NCBI RefSeq assembly: GCF_000014805.1
Contig: NC_008570.1
Span: 1-64,000, forward strand
Reading direction: 5' to 3'
DNA: 64,000 nucleotides
From: Aeromonas hydrophila subsp. hydrophila ATCC 7966
Lineage (GTDB): Bacteria; Pseudomonadota; Gammaproteobacteria; Enterobacterales; Aeromonadaceae
In this document: piece by piece, positions 11,423 through 22,096 of the stretch
How the letters are laid out: the number at the start of each line of letters is the position of its first letter
How positions within the stretch are numbered: position 1 is the stretch's first letter
The notes under the pieces: model-generated
What the model was told of the DNA's origin: nothing
The model's database searches: none
What the model saw: the letters and a program-made list of their open reading frames with translations, nothing else
Position numbers and translations under genes: made by a program

Positions 11423-12550
11423 ATGAACAACAAGTTGCCACCGCTCTGGTTGGTGGTCGGATTGATGATGTTTCCGCAGATAGTGGAGACCATCTACAGC
11501 CCGGTGCTGACCCATATCGCCAGCCAGTTTCGGGTGAGCGAAGGGCAGGCATCCCAGACCCTGTCGGTCTATTTTCTGGCGTTTGCGGCGGGCGTGGTCT
11601 GCTGGGGCCGACTGTGCGATCTGGTCGGGCGGCGTCCCGCCATGCTGGCGGGGCTGATGACCTATGGCGCCGGCACTCTGCTGGCATTGCTGGCCACTCA
11701 ATTTGAAACCCTGCTGCTGGCCAGGGTCATCGCGGCCTTCGGCGCCGCCGTGGGCTCCGTGGTGACCCAGACCATGCTGCGCGACAGTTATCAGGGCAGC
11801 GAGCTGGCGCGGGTCTTTTCGGTGATGGGCATCGCGCTCTCCCTCAGCCCGGTGCTGGGGCTGGTGAGCGGCGGCCAGCTGGCGAGCGGGTTCGGCTATC
11901 TCGGGGTATTCAGCGCCCTGCTGGTGTTGGCAGTTGGATTACTGCTGGTCACTTGCTGGCAACTGCCGGAAACCCGGCCGGCCATCACCCAGCGGGTGGC
12001 ACTCTGGCCGCTGGCACAACGGATGGTGCGTGATGCAGCCTTGTGGCGCAGCGCCGCTCTGGTGGCGCTGTTCAACACCATGCTGTTCGGCTACTACAGC
12101 CTGGCTCCCTTCCTGTTTGCCGGGCTGGGGTTGAGTGCGGGCGAGTTTGGTTACTCCGGCATCTTGTTGGCGCTGGCGACCCTGGGGGGGAGCCTGCTCA
12201 ACAAACGCCTGCTGGGGCGTGGCTGGTCGCCTGCCTCGCTGATCCGGCTCGCCGCCGCGTTGGCGCTGGGGTCCGGCTGGCTGGTGTGGGCCAGTCAGGC
12301 TTCGCTCTGGTTCCTGCTGCCCATGATGGGGGTGGTGGTGGCGTTCGGGCTGGCGATCCCCAATGTGCTGAGCCAGGCGCTGCTGGCCTATCGGGAGGTG
12401 GCAGGCAGTGCTGGTGCCCTGTTCGGGCTCGGTTACTACCTGTTGCTCAGCCTGGGGTTGGCGGTGGCAGCCAGCTTGCAGGATCTCGGTCTGCTGCTCG
12501 GTGGTTGCGGTCTGTTGGCACTGTGCTGCGGTTGGCGTCGTTCCACGTGA
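11423..12550 (+). CDS. MFS drug/metabolite exporter (DHA1-like)
   Basis: A 375-residue inner-membrane permease with about twelve hydrophobic segments. It carries the MFS loop 2-3 motif GRLCDLVGRRPAM and the drug-exporter motif C region around SLSPVLGLVSGGQL. This fits Bcr/CflA-type proton antiporters, though somewhat short. AAGGAGG (11410-11416) is a strong ribosome site. Control by the divergent AraC gene is likely. Its stop codon is part of a parS site; the substrate is unknown. Confidence 0.85.
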   Translation: MNNKLPPLWLVVGLMMFPQIVETIYSPVLTHIASQFRVSEGQASQTLSVYFLAFAAGVVCWGRLCDLVGRRPAMLAGLMTYGAGTLLALLATQFETLLLARVIAAFGAAVGSVVTQTMLRDSYQGSELARVFSVMGIALSLSPVLGLVSGGQLASGFGYLGVFSALLVLAVGLLLVTCWQLPETRPAITQRVALWPLAQRMVRDAALWRSAALVALFNTMLFGYYSLAPFLFAGLGLSAGEFGYSGILLALATLGGSLLNKRLLGRGWSPASLIRLAAALALGSGWLVWASQASLWFLLPMMGVVVAFGLAIPNVLSQALLAYREVAGSAGALFGLGYYLLLSLGLAVAASLQDLGLLLGGCGLLALCCGWRRST

Positions 12551-12554
12551 AACA
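12539..12554. promoter_or_regulatory. parS-like ParB binding site (MFS/kdpE junction)
   Basis: CGTTCCACGTGAAACA keeps the parS core. It contains the MFS stop codon (12548-12550) and ends just before the convergent kdpE stop at 12555, so it exactly fills the gene junction. Confidence 0.8.
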
Positions 12555-13238
12555 TCAGCTGCCGATAAAACGGTAGCCGATGCCGGATTCAGTTTCGATC
12601 AGCGTGGGTTGCTGGGGGTTATCTCCCAGCTTCTTGCGCAGGCTGGCGATGACGATGCGCAGGTAGTGGGTGTCCTCCTTGTGACTCGGCCCCCAGATGT
12701 CGTTGAGCAGCTGGGTCTGCAGCACCAGCTTGCCGGGGTGGCACACCAGCGCCTGCAGCAGGGCGAACTCCTTGCGGGAGAGGGGCACCTCTTCCTCCCC
12801 CAGGGTGACCCTGTGGCTGCTGCTGTCCAGGGTCAGCCCGCACTGGGGGAAGTGGCGCTGCTCGCCGCTGCTGACCCCGGCTCGCTGGCGCAGCAGCACC
12901 CGGATGCGGGCCATCATCTCGCCGATGCCGAACGGCTTGCTCATGTAGTCGTTGGCCCCGGCATCCAGCAAGCGCACCTTCTCCTGTTCAGAATCCCGTG
13001 CCGATAGCACCAGTACCGGGTGCTGATGGTGCTCGCGAATGGCCTGCAACACCTGGATGCCGTCCCCGTCCGGCAGGCCGAGGTCCAGGATCACCAGATC
13101 GGGATTGAGGTGGCGATACTGCGCCAGCCCCTCGTTGACGCCGACCGCCTCGCTCACCTGATGCCCCTCGGCGATCAGGCTGATCCGCAAAAAACGGCGG
13201 ATGGCCGCCTCGTCGTCAATGACCAGTATGTGAGCCAT
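12555..13238 (-). CDS. kdpE: Kdp response regulator KdpE
   Basis: A 227-residue OmpR-family regulator that activates kdpFABC under potassium limitation or osmotic stress. The receiver domain starts MAHILVIDDEAAIRRFL and has DLVILDLGLPDGDG around the phospho-Asp and the LSARDSEQEKV switch. The C-terminal winged helix has EFALLQALVCHPGKLV...LRIVIASLRKKLGD. It is the last gene of the kdp cluster, 30 bases after kdpD. Confidence 0.95.
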   Translation of the reverse strand: MAHILVIDDEAAIRRFLRISLIAEGHQVSEAVGVNEGLAQYRHLNPDLVILDLGLPDGDGIQVLQAIREHHQHPVLVLSARDSEQEKVRLLDAGANDYMSKPFGIGEMMARIRVLLRQRAGVSSGEQRHFPQCGLTLDSSSHRVTLGEEEVPLSRKEFALLQALVCHPGKLVLQTQLLNDIWGPSHKEDTHYLRIVIASLRKKLGDNPQQPTLIETESGIGYRFIGS

Positions 13239-13268
13239 TCAGCCTCCAGCTGGATAGAGTAAAAATGT

Positions 13269-15857
13269 TCAGGCCGCGGCTGCATTGAGCGCCAGCGGCA
13301 GGGAGATGCGCATGCAGGTACCGTTGCCGTTGGGGCCGGAAAATGCCCAGATGCGGCCGCCGTGGGCCTCTATCATAGCGCGGGAAATGGCGAGGCCAAG
13401 CCCGGTGCCGCGGCTGCCGCAGTCGCCGACCGGCTGGGTGTAGAACAGATTGAAGATCTTGTCCCGATCCGACTCGGCGATGCCGACCCCGATATCGATG
13501 ATGTCGAGGATGAGATCGGGGTCCGCCAGCATCACCTTGAACTCGATGGGGGTGCCGGCCGGCGAGTAGCGGGAGGCGTTGTCGAGGATGTTGACCAGCA
13601 CCTGCTCGATCAGGGCGCCATGCACATAGAGGCGGGGGATCTGTTGATCGAAGTGCACCAGCAGCTTGTGCTGGCGCCAGGAGGAGTCGAGCCGGCGGCG
13701 GGCGTTCTCCACCAGATCCGCCAGGTCGACCCAGTCCCGTTTGAGCTGGAAATCCGGCGAGCCGATGCGGGTCATGTCCAGCAGGTTCTGCACATAGCTG
13801 TGCAGGCGGCGCGCCTCGTCCTGCACCGAGTGCAGCAGCTCGCTACGGTCTTCGCTGCTGATCCGGTCACCATATTCCAGCAGGGTGCTGCCGGCCCCCA
13901 TGATGGTGGCCAGCGGCGTCTTCAGATCGTGGGAGACAGAGGAGAGCAGGGCGGCACGCATCCGGTCGGTCTCCGCCTGCAGCTGGCTGTCGGCCAGCCG
14001 TTCGTTGAGATCGATCCGGGCCAGCGCGGCGCGGATATCGGTGAGCAGGGCCTGCAGTTGATGCTCGGCCGAGGAGGCGAGCGGATTGGCCAGCACTATC
14101 CCCAGCACCAGTTCATCGCTGAGGTGATGGTACTGGGCCTCGGCCGCGTTGAGGGTGGCGGTGTGGGCGCCGGCGCTCTGCTTCTGGGCCAGACACCAGT
14201 CGATGGCCGCCTTGTCGGTCTGCCCCGGCTTGTGCTGGGTCGAACCGGCCCTGTGCTGGTAGTGCTGATCGAGGGCGAACACCGGCTGGCCCAGCGCCAG
14301 TGAGATGGCCTGGGAGCCCTGTCTGAGCACCTCTTCCGGGCTGCTGGCGGTGGCCAGCCCCTGGCTCAGCGACAGCAGTGCATTGCCCAGCTGCTGGGTC
14401 TCGCGCAGGCCGATCAGCTGTTGGCGCTGACGGGAGGCGAGCCGCCCGGCCGTGATGCCGACAATCAGCAGCACGAACAGGGTGAGCAGATCGCTGTGGC
14501 TGGCCACGCTCAAAGAGAAGTAGGGGGCGGTGAACAGCAGATTGTGGCCGACAAAGCCCAGCACGGCGGCCAGGATGGCGGGCATCAGGCTGGTGGTGAG
14601 CGCGGTGGCCAGCACCCCCAGCACGAACAGCATGGGCAGGGAGGCGGGTGGCAGCCAGTGGGAGAGGCCCCAGACGGCGGCCGAGGTGGTCCCCATGATG
14701 GCCACCGCCAGCAGGCTCTGGCGAATGTCCTTGGGGTGGAGCGGCTTCAAGCCCAGGCTGGGCTTGCGCTTCTCGGTATCCACCAGCGTGATCTCGAGCC
14801 CCTGCGCCTGCTTGAGCAGGTGTTGCACCAGCGAGCGGCGCCAGGGGGCCTTGTGGGGTTTGCCGAGCAGCAGTTGCGACACCTGCTGCTGCTCGGCGGT
14901 CTCCAGCAGGGTGTCGGCCACCGCCGGACTGGAGAGGGTCAACACCTTGGCCCCCAGCTGGGAAGCGAGCGCCAGTGCCTGCTCCAGCTCGACCGAGCGC
15001 TGCCCCTTGCTGTCGATGTGCACCACCAGCCAGGGCAGCTGGCGGCGCTGGGCGAAGCGGTGACCGTAGCGCACCAGGGCGGCGCCGTGCTGATCGCCGA
15101 GGCAGACCATCAGCTTGCCCCGCAGCGGCAGTGTGGTCTTGCCGGCCGCCTGCCACTGCAGTTGCAGATCCCCCTCCACGTGGCTGGCGGCGGTCTGCAT
15201 CGCCAGCTCGCGCAGGGCGGTCAGGTTGTTGAGGGAGAAGAAGGACTGCAGGGCGGCCTTGGCCTGATGGGGCACATAAACCTTGCCCTCCTTGAGGCGG
15301 CCGAGCAGCTCCTTGGGGGGGAGGTCTATCAGCACCAGGCTGTCGGCCTCCAGCAGCACCTGATCCGGCAGGGTCTCCTTGACCCTGACCCCGGTCAGCT
15401 GCCACACCAGATCGTTGAGGCTCTCCAGGTGTTGCACGTTGAGGGTGGTGTAGACATCGATGCCGGCGCCGAGCAGCTCCTCCACATCCTGCCAGCGCTT
15501 CTCGTGGCGGCTGCCGGGGGCGTTGCTGTGAGCCAGCTCGTCCACCACGGCGATGGCGGGCTTGCGGGCCAGCAGGCCGTCCAGATCCATCTCCTCCAGC
15601 CGCTGCTGGCGGTGCAGGTGCAGCTTGCGCGGCTGGATGGCGAGCTTGTCGAGCAGGGCCAGGGTCTCCTGGCGGCCGTGGGTCTCCACCACCCCGATCA
15701 GGATGTCGACCCCCTCCTTGGCCTGCTCCCGCACCGCTTGCAGCATGGCGTAGGTCTTGCCGACACCGGGGGCGGCACCGAGAAACACCTTCAGCTTGCC
15801 CCTGTGTTCCTGTTCCAGGCTCGCCAGCAGGGCGTCCGCCCTCACCTCATCACGCAT
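13269..15857 (-). CDS. kdpD: Kdp sensor histidine kinase KdpD
   Basis: KdpD senses low potassium/turgor and phosphorylates KdpE. The N-terminal KdpD domain carries the Walker-like GAAPGVGKTYAML and the VVETHGR block, followed by a Usp-like domain, four transmembrane segments (about 395-500), a GAF region, and the kinase core with SVSHDLKTPLATIMG and the G boxes GVGIAESDRDKIF, GTGLGLAI. I prefer ATG 15857 (862 residues, MRDEVRADALLASL), which matches family N-termini; ATG 15902 would add 15 residues. Confidence 0.95.
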   Translation of the reverse strand: MRDEVRADALLASLEQEHRGKLKVFLGAAPGVGKTYAMLQAVREQAKEGVDILIGVVETHGRQETLALLDKLAIQPRKLHLHRQQRLEEMDLDGLLARKPAIAVVDELAHSNAPGSRHEKRWQDVEELLGAGIDVYTTLNVQHLESLNDLVWQLTGVRVKETLPDQVLLEADSLVLIDLPPKELLGRLKEGKVYVPHQAKAALQSFFSLNNLTALRELAMQTAASHVEGDLQLQWQAAGKTTLPLRGKLMVCLGDQHGAALVRYGHRFAQRRQLPWLVVHIDSKGQRSVELEQALALASQLGAKVLTLSSPAVADTLLETAEQQQVSQLLLGKPHKAPWRRSLVQHLLKQAQGLEITLVDTEKRKPSLGLKPLHPKDIRQSLLAVAIMGTTSAAVWGLSHWLPPASLPMLFVLGVLATALTTSLMPAILAAVLGFVGHNLLFTAPYFSLSVASHSDLLTLFVLLIVGITAGRLASRQRQQLIGLRETQQLGNALLSLSQGLATASSPEEVLRQGSQAISLALGQPVFALDQHYQHRAGSTQHKPGQTDKAAIDWCLAQKQSAGAHTATLNAAEAQYHHLSDELVLGIVLANPLASSAEHQLQALLTDIRAALARIDLNERLADSQLQAETDRMRAALLSSVSHDLKTPLATIMGAGSTLLEYGDRISSEDRSELLHSVQDEARRLHSYVQNLLDMTRIGSPDFQLKRDWVDLADLVENARRRLDSSWRQHKLLVHFDQQIPRLYVHGALIEQVLVNILDNASRYSPAGTPIEFKVMLADPDLILDIIDIGVGIAESDRDKIFNLFYTQPVGDCGSRGTGLGLAISRAMIEAHGGRIWAFSGPNGNGTCMRISLPLALNAAAA

Positions 15858-15960
15858 CCCCGTGCTCCCGTTGCATCGGCCGAACCGCGGCCGTGACCTC
15901 ATTGCTCATGCTTGTTCCCGTTGTCGAAAGGGAGCCTGTCCCGAACGGCAAGGAGCGCCC

Positions 15961-16488
15961 TCAGGCGCCCTTTTGATGATCGAGTTGCAGGTTCAACTGG
16001 AGAATGTTGACCACCTGCGGGCCAAGGATACCAGCTTGTGCCGCCGACTTGACCTGCTCCGTCAATTGAACGGGATCCAGCCCGCGTTGCCCGGCGACCC
16101 GCTCTACCTGAGCCAGCGCTGCAGCGAGTGGCAGATGGGGATCGAGGCCGGAGGCGGAGCGGGTCAGCAGGGCGGGGACCCTGGCTTCCGGCTGCGCCCT
16201 GGCCGCCGCTGCGGCAAACTCGGCCCGCAGCGGCGAGCTCATCCCCAGGTTGCTGGCACCTCCGCCTATGGTGGCGAAGTCGCTGGCGGAGGGGCGGGAG
16301 TGGAAGTAGTCGGCCCGCTCGAACTTCTGTGCCAGCAGGGCGCTGCCGACCACCTGCTGCTTGGCGTTGGTGAGCAGGCTGCCGTTGGCCTGCCAGGGGA
16401 AGAGCAGCTGGGCCAGCCCGGTGACGGCCAGCGGATACGCCACCCCCAGCAGCAGGGTCAGGGTCAGCAGGGTTCTGATTGCTATCAT
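15961..16488 (-). CDS. kdpC: Potassium-transporting ATPase subunit KdpC
   Basis: KdpC is the single-pass periplasmic subunit that stabilises KdpFABC and raises K+ affinity. The 175 residues from MIAIRTLLTLTLLLGVAYPLAVTGLAQ show one N-terminal membrane helix, then QVVGSALLAQKF, YFHSRPSA, ASNLGMSS and SGLDPHLPLAAALAQ, all KdpC hallmarks. ATG 16488 was chosen over an upstream start (16536) because the extra residues are not family-like. Confidence 0.94.
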   Translation of the reverse strand: MIAIRTLLTLTLLLGVAYPLAVTGLAQLLFPWQANGSLLTNAKQQVVGSALLAQKFERADYFHSRPSASDFATIGGGASNLGMSSPLRAEFAAAAARAQPEARVPALLTRSASGLDPHLPLAAALAQVERVAGQRGLDPVQLTEQVKSAAQAGILGPQVVNILQLNLQLDHQKGA

Positions 16489-16548
16489 GATTTTCTTGCT
16501 CCAAATACGTTGGTTGGATGCGGGTCTGCCCCGCATCCGGTAATACCG

Positions 16549-18606
16549 TTACACCAGTCCCAGGCCGGTGATAACCAGGTCGATCAACTTGATGCCTATG
16601 AAAGGCACTATCAGGCCGCCGACGCCGTAGATCAGCAGGTTGCGGCGCAGCAGGCTGGCGGCCGAGCCCTGCAGGCTGACCCCGCGCAGGGCCAGCGGCA
16701 CCAGCGCTACGATGATCAGGGCGTTGAAGATGATGGCCGACAGGATGGCGCTCTCGGGGCTGCCCAGCTGCATCAGGTTCAGTACCCCCAGCTGCGGATA
16801 GGCGGCGATGAACAGGGCCGGCAGGATGGCGAAGTACTTGGCCACGTCGTTGGCGATGGAGAAGGTGGTCAGGGCGCCACGGGTCACCAGCAGCTGCTTG
16901 CCCACCAGCACCACGTCCAGCAGCTTGGTGGGGTTGGAGTCGAGATCCACCAGGTTGCCCGCCTCCTTGGCGGCCTGGGTCCCCTCGTTCATGGCCAGGC
17001 CCACGTCGGCCTGGGCCAGCGCCGGTGCGTCGTTGGCGCCGTCCCCGCACATGGCGACCAGCCGGCCGTCGGCCTGCTCCTGACGGATGTAGGCCAGCTT
17101 CTTCTCCGGCGTCGCCTCGGCGATGAAGTCATCAACCCCGGCCTCGGCGGCGATGGCGGCGGCGGTCAGCGGGTTGTCACCGGTGATCATCACGGTGCGG
17201 ATCCCCATGTGGCGCAGGATCTGGAAGCGGGCCTTGATACCCGGCTTGATGATGTCCTTGAGGAACACCACCCCCAGCAGCTTCTCGTGGGTACAGACCA
17301 GCAGCGGGGTGCCGCCCTGGCGGGCGATGTTGTCCACCGATTTTAGGATGAGCTCGGGCACCGCCTTGCGATCGAGCGAGAGGTAGCGCAGCACTGCATC
17401 CACCGCCCCCTTGCGATAGTGATGGCCGTTGCGATCCAGCCCGCTCAGCCGGGTCTCGGCGCTGAAGGGGATGATGATGTCGCTCTCCAGCTGGCTCGGT
17501 CTGGTATGGCTCTTGCCCGCCAGGGTCAGGATGGATTTGCCCTCCGGCGTATTGTCGCCGATCGAGGCCAGCATGGCGGCCTGGGCCAGCAGGGAGGGGT
17601 CCACGCCGGGGGCCGGGATCAGCTCGTCCGCCATCCGGTTGCCGAAGGTGATGGTGCCGGTCTTGTCCAGCAGCAGGGTGCGCACGTCGCCGGCGGCTTC
17701 CACCGCCCGGCCAGACTTGGCGATCACGTTGAGCTTCACCAGCCGGTCCATGCCGGCGATGCCGATGGCGGAGAGCAGACCGCCGATGGTGGTCGGGATC
17801 AGGGTGATGAACAGCGCCAGCAGATAGAGCCGGGGCACCTGGGTGCCGTTGTAGTCGAGGAACCAGGGCAGGGTGGCCACCACCAGCAGGAAGATCAGGG
17901 TCAGCCCCACCAGCAGGGCGTCAAGCGCCATCTCGTTGGGGGTCTTCTGCCGCTTGGCCCCTTCCACCAGCGCAATCATGCGATCCAGCGTGCTTTCGCC
18001 CGGGTTGTTGCTGATGTGCACCCAGATCTGGTCGGAGACGACGGTGGTGTTGCCGGTCACGCCGCTGCGGTCGGTGCCGGACTCGCGGATGACGGGGGCG
18101 GATTCGCCGGTGATGGCAGCCTCGTTGACCGAGGCGATGCCGGCGACCACTTCGCCGTCGGCCGGGATCATCTCGCCGCTGCGCACCAGCACCAGATCGC
18201 CCTTGAGCAGGCTGGTGGCCGGTACCCATTCGCCCTTGTCATCTTGCGGGCTGGTGACCCGACGCGCCTTGAGCTGGCTCATGCCGGCCTTCAGGCTGTC
18301 GGCCCGCGCCTTGCCGCGCCCCTCGGCCAGGGTCTCGGCGAAGTTGGCAAACCAGAGGGTGAGCCAGAGCCAGGCGGTCAGCTGCCAGGCCAGCGATGGG
18401 GCAACGCCGGAGAGCGGCTGCCCCAGCAGCGACTCCAGGGTCGCCATCACGGCCGCCAGCCAGAGGGTGAACAGGATGGGACTGCCAAACAGCGCCCTGG
18501 GGTTGAAGCGATAGAGGGCTTCCACCATGGCCTGCAGGATCTGTGATTTCTGTTTCTTGCCCTTCACCTGAATGGTGTCGGTGCTCATTGAAGCGGACTT
18601 GCTCAT
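16549..18606 (-). CDS. kdpB: Potassium-transporting P-type ATPase subunit KdpB
   Basis: KdpB is the ATP-hydrolysing P-type subunit of the high-affinity K+ pump. The 685-residue product has the TGESAPV actuator motif, the phosphorylation motif [10 protein letters not shown], the KGAVDAVL nucleotide-binding stretch and the hinge [14 protein letters not shown]...[19 protein letters not shown] 18606 has GGGAG upstream and gives a family-like start ([12 protein letters not shown]); the open frame continues upstream to 18672 without support. Confidence 0.96.
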   Translation of the reverse strand: MSKSASMSTDTIQVKGKKQKSQILQAMVEALYRFNPRALFGSPILFTLWLAAVMATLESLLGQPLSGVAPSLAWQLTAWLWLTLWFANFAETLAEGRGKARADSLKAGMSQLKARRVTSPQDDKGEWVPATSLLKGDLVLVRSGEMIPADGEVVAGIASVNEAAITGESAPVIRESGTDRSGVTGNTTVVSDQIWVHISNNPGESTLDRMIALVEGAKRQKTPNEMALDALLVGLTLIFLLVVATLPWFLDYNGTQVPRLYLLALFITLIPTTIGGLLSAIGIAGMDRLVKLNVIAKSGRAVEAAGDVRTLLLDKTGTITFGNRMADELIPAPGVDPSLLAQAAMLASIGDNTPEGKSILTLAGKSHTRPSQLESDIIIPFSAETRLSGLDRNGHHYRKGAVDAVLRYLSLDRKAVPELILKSVDNIARQGGTPLLVCTHEKLLGVVFLKDIIKPGIKARFQILRHMGIRTVMITGDNPLTAAAIAAEAGVDDFIAEATPEKKLAYIRQEQADGRLVAMCGDGANDAPALAQADVGLAMNEGTQAAKEAGNLVDLDSNPTKLLDVVLVGKQLLVTRGALTTFSIANDVAKYFAILPALFIAAYPQLGVLNLMQLGSPESAILSAIIFNALIIVALVPLALRGVSLQGSAASLLRRNLLIYGVGGLIVPFIGIKLIDLVITGLGLV

Positions 18607-18661
18607 TGGAAAGCTCCCTGCATCGAATAGTTGGTCACGCAGATCAGTCGGAGGTGCAGCA

Positions 18662-20344
18662 TCAGAAGGCACCTCCCAGCAGGCTCAGGTGTTCCGCCAC
18701 CGGGCCCAGCGCCAGCACCGGCAGGAAGGAGAGACCCCCCATCAGCAGCACAGTGACGATCAGCAGGGTGATGAAGAGCGGGCCGCTGACGGGGAAGTCC
18801 CCCTCGCTTCGCTCCTGGCGCGGGGCGCGGGCCAGCTGGCCGGCGATGGCCAGCACCGGGATGATGTAGCCGAAGCGGCCGAGCAGCATGGCCAGCCCGA
18901 TGGCGATGCACTGCCAGCTGTCGGCGGCGGCAAAGCCGGCGAAGGCGGAGCCGTTGTTGCCGGCGGCCGAGGCGTAGGCATAGATCAGCCGGGACAGGCC
19001 GTGGGGGCCGTCGTGACCGATGACGGTGGCGGAGTCCGGCATCAGCAGGGTAATGCCGCCGATCACCAATACCCCGACCGGCATCACCAGCATGCTGGCG
19101 ACCACCCACTTCATCTCGGTGATGCCGAGCCGTTTGCCCAGATAGGTGGGGGTACGCCCCACCATCAGGCCGCACAGGAACACGGTCAGCAGCACGAACA
19201 GCATCATGCCGTAGATGCCGGCCCCGACACCGCCAAACACCACTTCACCCAGCAGCATGTTGATCATGGCGACCATGCCGGCGAGCGGGGCGAAGCTGTC
19301 GTGCATGGCGTTGACCGAGCCGTTGGAAGCGGCGGTGGTGGCCACTTCCCAGATGCTGGAGAGCACGGGGCCGAAGCGGCTCTCCTTGCCTTCCCAGTTG
19401 CCGGCTTCGCTGGTGAGGTGGGCGAGGGCCGGATCCGGCTGCAGCTCCTGGCCGATGGCGAGGCAGAGCCCCAGCACCAGCATGATGGTCATGGCGATGA
19501 GGATGGCGCGGCTGTGGGCCAGATCCTTCACGTAGCGACCCAGGGTGCAGACCATGGCGGCGGCCAGCGTCAGCAGGGCGACCATCTCCAGCCAGTTGGA
19601 GAGGGCGGTGGGGTTCTCGAACGGATGGGCCGAGTTGATGCCGAAGAAGCCACCGCCGTTGGAGCCGAGCTGCTTGATGGCGATCTGGGAGGCGGCCGGG
19701 CCGAGCGGCAGCAGCTGCTCCTGGCCTTCCAGGGCGTGGAACGGTAGGTAGGCCGACAGACTCTGGGGCACCCCCTGCCAGACCAGCAGCAGCGCCAGGA
19801 TCAGCGCCATCGGCAGCAGCACATAGAGACAGAAACGCACCAGATCCTGCCAGAAGTTGCCGAGGTGGGTGGTCTGCTGGCGGGCGATGCCGCGAAACAG
19901 GGCGATGGCTACGGCGGCGCCGGTGGCGGCGGAGACGAAGTTCTGGGTGGTGAGCCCCACCATCTGGCTGAAGTAGGAGAGGCTGGCTTCGCCGGAGTAG
20001 GCCTGCCAGTTGGTGTTGGTCATGAAGCTGACCGCGGTGTTGAAGGCGAGTTGCCAGTTCAGCCCGGGCAGCTGCTGCGGGTTGAGGGGCAGCAGCCCCT
20101 GCGCCAGCAGGATCAGGAACAGCAGGCCGAAGCCGGCGCCGTTGAAGGCCAGCAGGCTGAGGGCGTAGGACTTCCAGTCCTGCTCGCGCCCGTCGGTGCC
20201 GCAGCAGGCCAGGGTGGCGCGCTCAAGCGGGGCCAGCCAGCGACTCTTGCCTTCAAACACTCGATAGAGGTAGTTGCCAAGCAGAGGCGCTGGCAGCAGC
20301 ACCAGCAGCACGAACGCGACGGGATAGATGATCTCTTGCCACAT
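18662..20344 (-). CDS. kdpA: Potassium-transporting ATPase subunit KdpA
   Basis: KdpA is the K+ channel-like subunit, related to Trk/Ktr transporters, that selects and conducts potassium. The 560 residues have about ten membrane helices and selectivity-filter-like loops ([49 protein letters not shown]). ATG 20344 has GAGGA nine bases upstream; it follows the tiny kdpF. Confidence 0.96.
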   Translation of the reverse strand: MWQEIIYPVAFVLLVLLPAPLLGNYLYRVFEGKSRWLAPLERATLACCGTDGREQDWKSYALSLLAFNGAGFGLLFLILLAQGLLPLNPQQLPGLNWQLAFNTAVSFMTNTNWQAYSGEASLSYFSQMVGLTTQNFVSAATGAAVAIALFRGIARQQTTHLGNFWQDLVRFCLYVLLPMALILALLLVWQGVPQSLSAYLPFHALEGQEQLLPLGPAASQIAIKQLGSNGGGFFGINSAHPFENPTALSNWLEMVALLTLAAAMVCTLGRYVKDLAHSRAILIAMTIMLVLGLCLAIGQELQPDPALAHLTSEAGNWEGKESRFGPVLSSIWEVATTAASNGSVNAMHDSFAPLAGMVAMINMLLGEVVFGGVGAGIYGMMLFVLLTVFLCGLMVGRTPTYLGKRLGITEMKWVVASMLVMPVGVLVIGGITLLMPDSATVIGHDGPHGLSRLIYAYASAAGNNGSAFAGFAAADSWQCIAIGLAMLLGRFGYIIPVLAIAGQLARAPRQERSEGDFPVSGPLFITLLIVTVLLMGGLSFLPVLALGPVAEHLSLLGGAF

Positions 20345-20354
20345 ATCCGGTTCC

Positions 20355-20432
20355 TCACTCATGGGTGCGCGCGAGGGCGCGCAGCAGATAACCCGCGAGG
20401 GCGAGGACCAGCAGCAGATATAGCCAATTCAT
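20355..20432 (-). CDS. kdpF: KdpF small subunit
   Basis: A 25-codon frame (MNWLYLLLVLALAGYLLRAL...) encoding one hydrophobic helix with a short basic tail, the length and pattern of KdpF, the lipid-like stabiliser of KdpFABC. It lies just upstream of kdpA with its stop 10 bases before the kdpA start, as in other kdp operons. It is usually missed because of its size. Confidence 0.85.
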   Translation of the reverse strand: MNWLYLLLVLALAGYLLRALARTHE

Positions 20433-20453
20433 AACGACTCCGTTGAGGTAATT

Positions 20454-20575
20454 AGCGTCAGGGATCGATGCATATCCGTGTCGATCCCATAGGTCTCATT
20501 GACGCTGAAAGGGTATGTAAAACGGGCGTAAAGGCGCCATAAAGCCCGATTTGGCTGGCGTAAAATCGGCGTAAA
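20454..20575 (-). promoter_or_regulatory. kdp leader: direct repeats and long inverted repeat
   Basis: Upstream of kdpF there are three GGCGTAAA repeats (20525-20532, 20557-20564, 20568-20575; TTTACGCC on the coding strand) spaced 32 and 11 bases, which keeps them on one helix face and resembles the T-rich KdpE target. Closer to the gene, AGCGTCA/GGGATCGA (20454-20468) is mirrored by TCGATCCC (20481-20488) and TGACGCT (20500-20506). KdpE binding is inferred. Confidence 0.5.
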
Positions 20576-20611
20576 AAGGAGGGGATTGGCAGAGTGGATG
20601 GGTGGGCCGCG

Positions 20612-20640
20612 ATCAAAAAACCCGGCCTAGGCCGGGTTTG
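20612..20640 (-). terminator. Rho-independent terminator after gor
   Basis: AAACCCGGCC-TA-GGCCGGGTTT (20618-20639) is followed on the minus strand by a run of six T residues. It ends the gor transcript 31 bases past the stop and isolates it from the kdp promoter region. Confidence 0.88.
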
Positions 20641-20670
20641 GTAGCAAGTTGCTGTGACTTTGATATGCGG

Positions 20671-22020
20671 TTATCGCATGGTCACGAACTCTTCCGCGCT
20701 GGTCGGGTGGATGGCGACACAGTTGTCGAAGTCCGCCTTGGTGGCGCCCATCTTCATGGCGACGCCGAAGCCTTGCAGGATCTCGTCCATGGCGAAGCCG
20801 ATGCCGTGCAGGCCGACCACCTTCTCTTCCGGCCCGACGCAGACCAGCTTCATCCGGGTGGGCTGGCGATGCTGGGTCAGCGCCGAATACATAGCGGTGA
20901 ACTGGCTGCGGTAGACCTTGACCTGACCTTCACCGTATTCGGCGATGGCTTCCGGCTCGGTCAGGCCGATGGTGCCGATGGGTGGGTGGCTGAACACCAC
21001 GGTTGGCACCAGATCGTAGTTGAGGTGTTCGCCCGGCTTGTTGTTGAACAACCGCTCCGAGAGGCGGCGACCCGCCGCAACAGCCACCGGGGTGAGCTGG
21101 ATGCGGCCGGTGTTGTCACCGACGGCATAGACGTTGGCGACGGCGGTGTTCTGGAACTTGTCGGTCGGGATAAAGCCCTGCTCGTCCAACTCGATGCCGG
21201 CGGCGGCCAGATTGAGGTTGTCGGTGGCCGGGACGCGGCCGATGGCCCAGATCAGGCAGTCGACGGTGAGGTGGCGACCATCTTCCAGCTGCAGGGTCAG
21301 GCTCTCATCGGCGTTCTTGACCACGGCTTTCGGAATGGCGTGGGTGTGCAGCTTGGGCCCTTCCTGCGCCATGATTTCGACCAGAGTCTCGTGGATCATG
21401 GGGTCGAAGTTGCGCAGCGGCGCATGTTTGCGCACCACCAGGTGGGTTTCTGAGCCGAGCGCCTGCATCACCCCGGCGATCTCCACCGCGATATAGCCGG
21501 CCCCGACCACGGCAACCCGCTTGGGCTGGCTCTGCAGCTCGAAGAAGCCGTCGGAGTCGATGCCCAGCTCGGCACCCGGGATGGCCGGCACTTCAGGGCG
21601 GCCGCCAGTGGCGATCAGGATGTGATCGGCGCTGTACTGCTCGCCATTCACTTCGATGGTGTTGCTGCTGACGAAGCGGGCGAAGCCCTTGATGACGGTG
21701 ATCTGGTTCTTGCCCAGCACGTTCTGGTAGGACTGATGAATGCGGCCGATGTAGGCCTGGCGGGACTCGACCAGCTTGGCCCAGTTGAAGTGGTTGAGGG
21801 TGGTGTCGAAGCCGTAGTCGGCGCCATATTTCAGGGCATCGGCGATCTGGCCGGCATACCACATGGCCTTCTTCGGCACGCAGCCGACGTTGACGCAGGT
21901 TCCACCCAACTCTTTGGCTTCAATCAGGGCAACTTTCTTACCGTACATGGCAGCCCGGTTGGCCGAGGCGATGCCGCCGCTGCCGCCGCCGATGGCGATA
22001 TAGTCAAAATGCTGTGCCAT
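20671..22020 (-). CDS. gor: Glutathione-disulfide reductase
   Basis: Gor reduces oxidised glutathione with NADPH and FAD. The 449 residues include the FAD motif [16 protein letters not shown], the redox disulfide [16 protein letters not shown], the NADPH-binding [19 protein letters not shown] with the arginine-containing VVRKHAPLR, and the C-terminal interface motif [15 protein letters not shown] carrying the catalytic His-Glu. It lies 76 bases downstream... of no other gene's coupling: the neighbouring kinase gene ends after it on the same strand, so gor precedes nothing tightly. Confidence 0.96.
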   Translation of the reverse strand: MAQHFDYIAIGGGSGGIASANRAAMYGKKVALIEAKELGGTCVNVGCVPKKAMWYAGQIADALKYGADYGFDTTLNHFNWAKLVESRQAYIGRIHQSYQNVLGKNQITVIKGFARFVSSNTIEVNGEQYSADHILIATGGRPEVPAIPGAELGIDSDGFFELQSQPKRVAVVGAGYIAVEIAGVMQALGSETHLVVRKHAPLRNFDPMIHETLVEIMAQEGPKLHTHAIPKAVVKNADESLTLQLEDGRHLTVDCLIWAIGRVPATDNLNLAAAGIELDEQGFIPTDKFQNTAVANVYAVGDNTGRIQLTPVAVAAGRRLSERLFNNKPGEHLNYDLVPTVVFSHPPIGTIGLTEPEAIAEYGEGQVKVYRSQFTAMYSALTQHRQPTRMKLVCVGPEEKVVGLHGIGFAMDEILQGFGVAMKMGATKADFDNCVAIHPTSAEEFVTMR

Positions 22021-22096
22021 TGCGAGGTTCTCCGCTCATTAAGAATGCAATCACAGCATGATGGGGATAAAGCGGCTGGCTCACAAGAGCCAGCGC

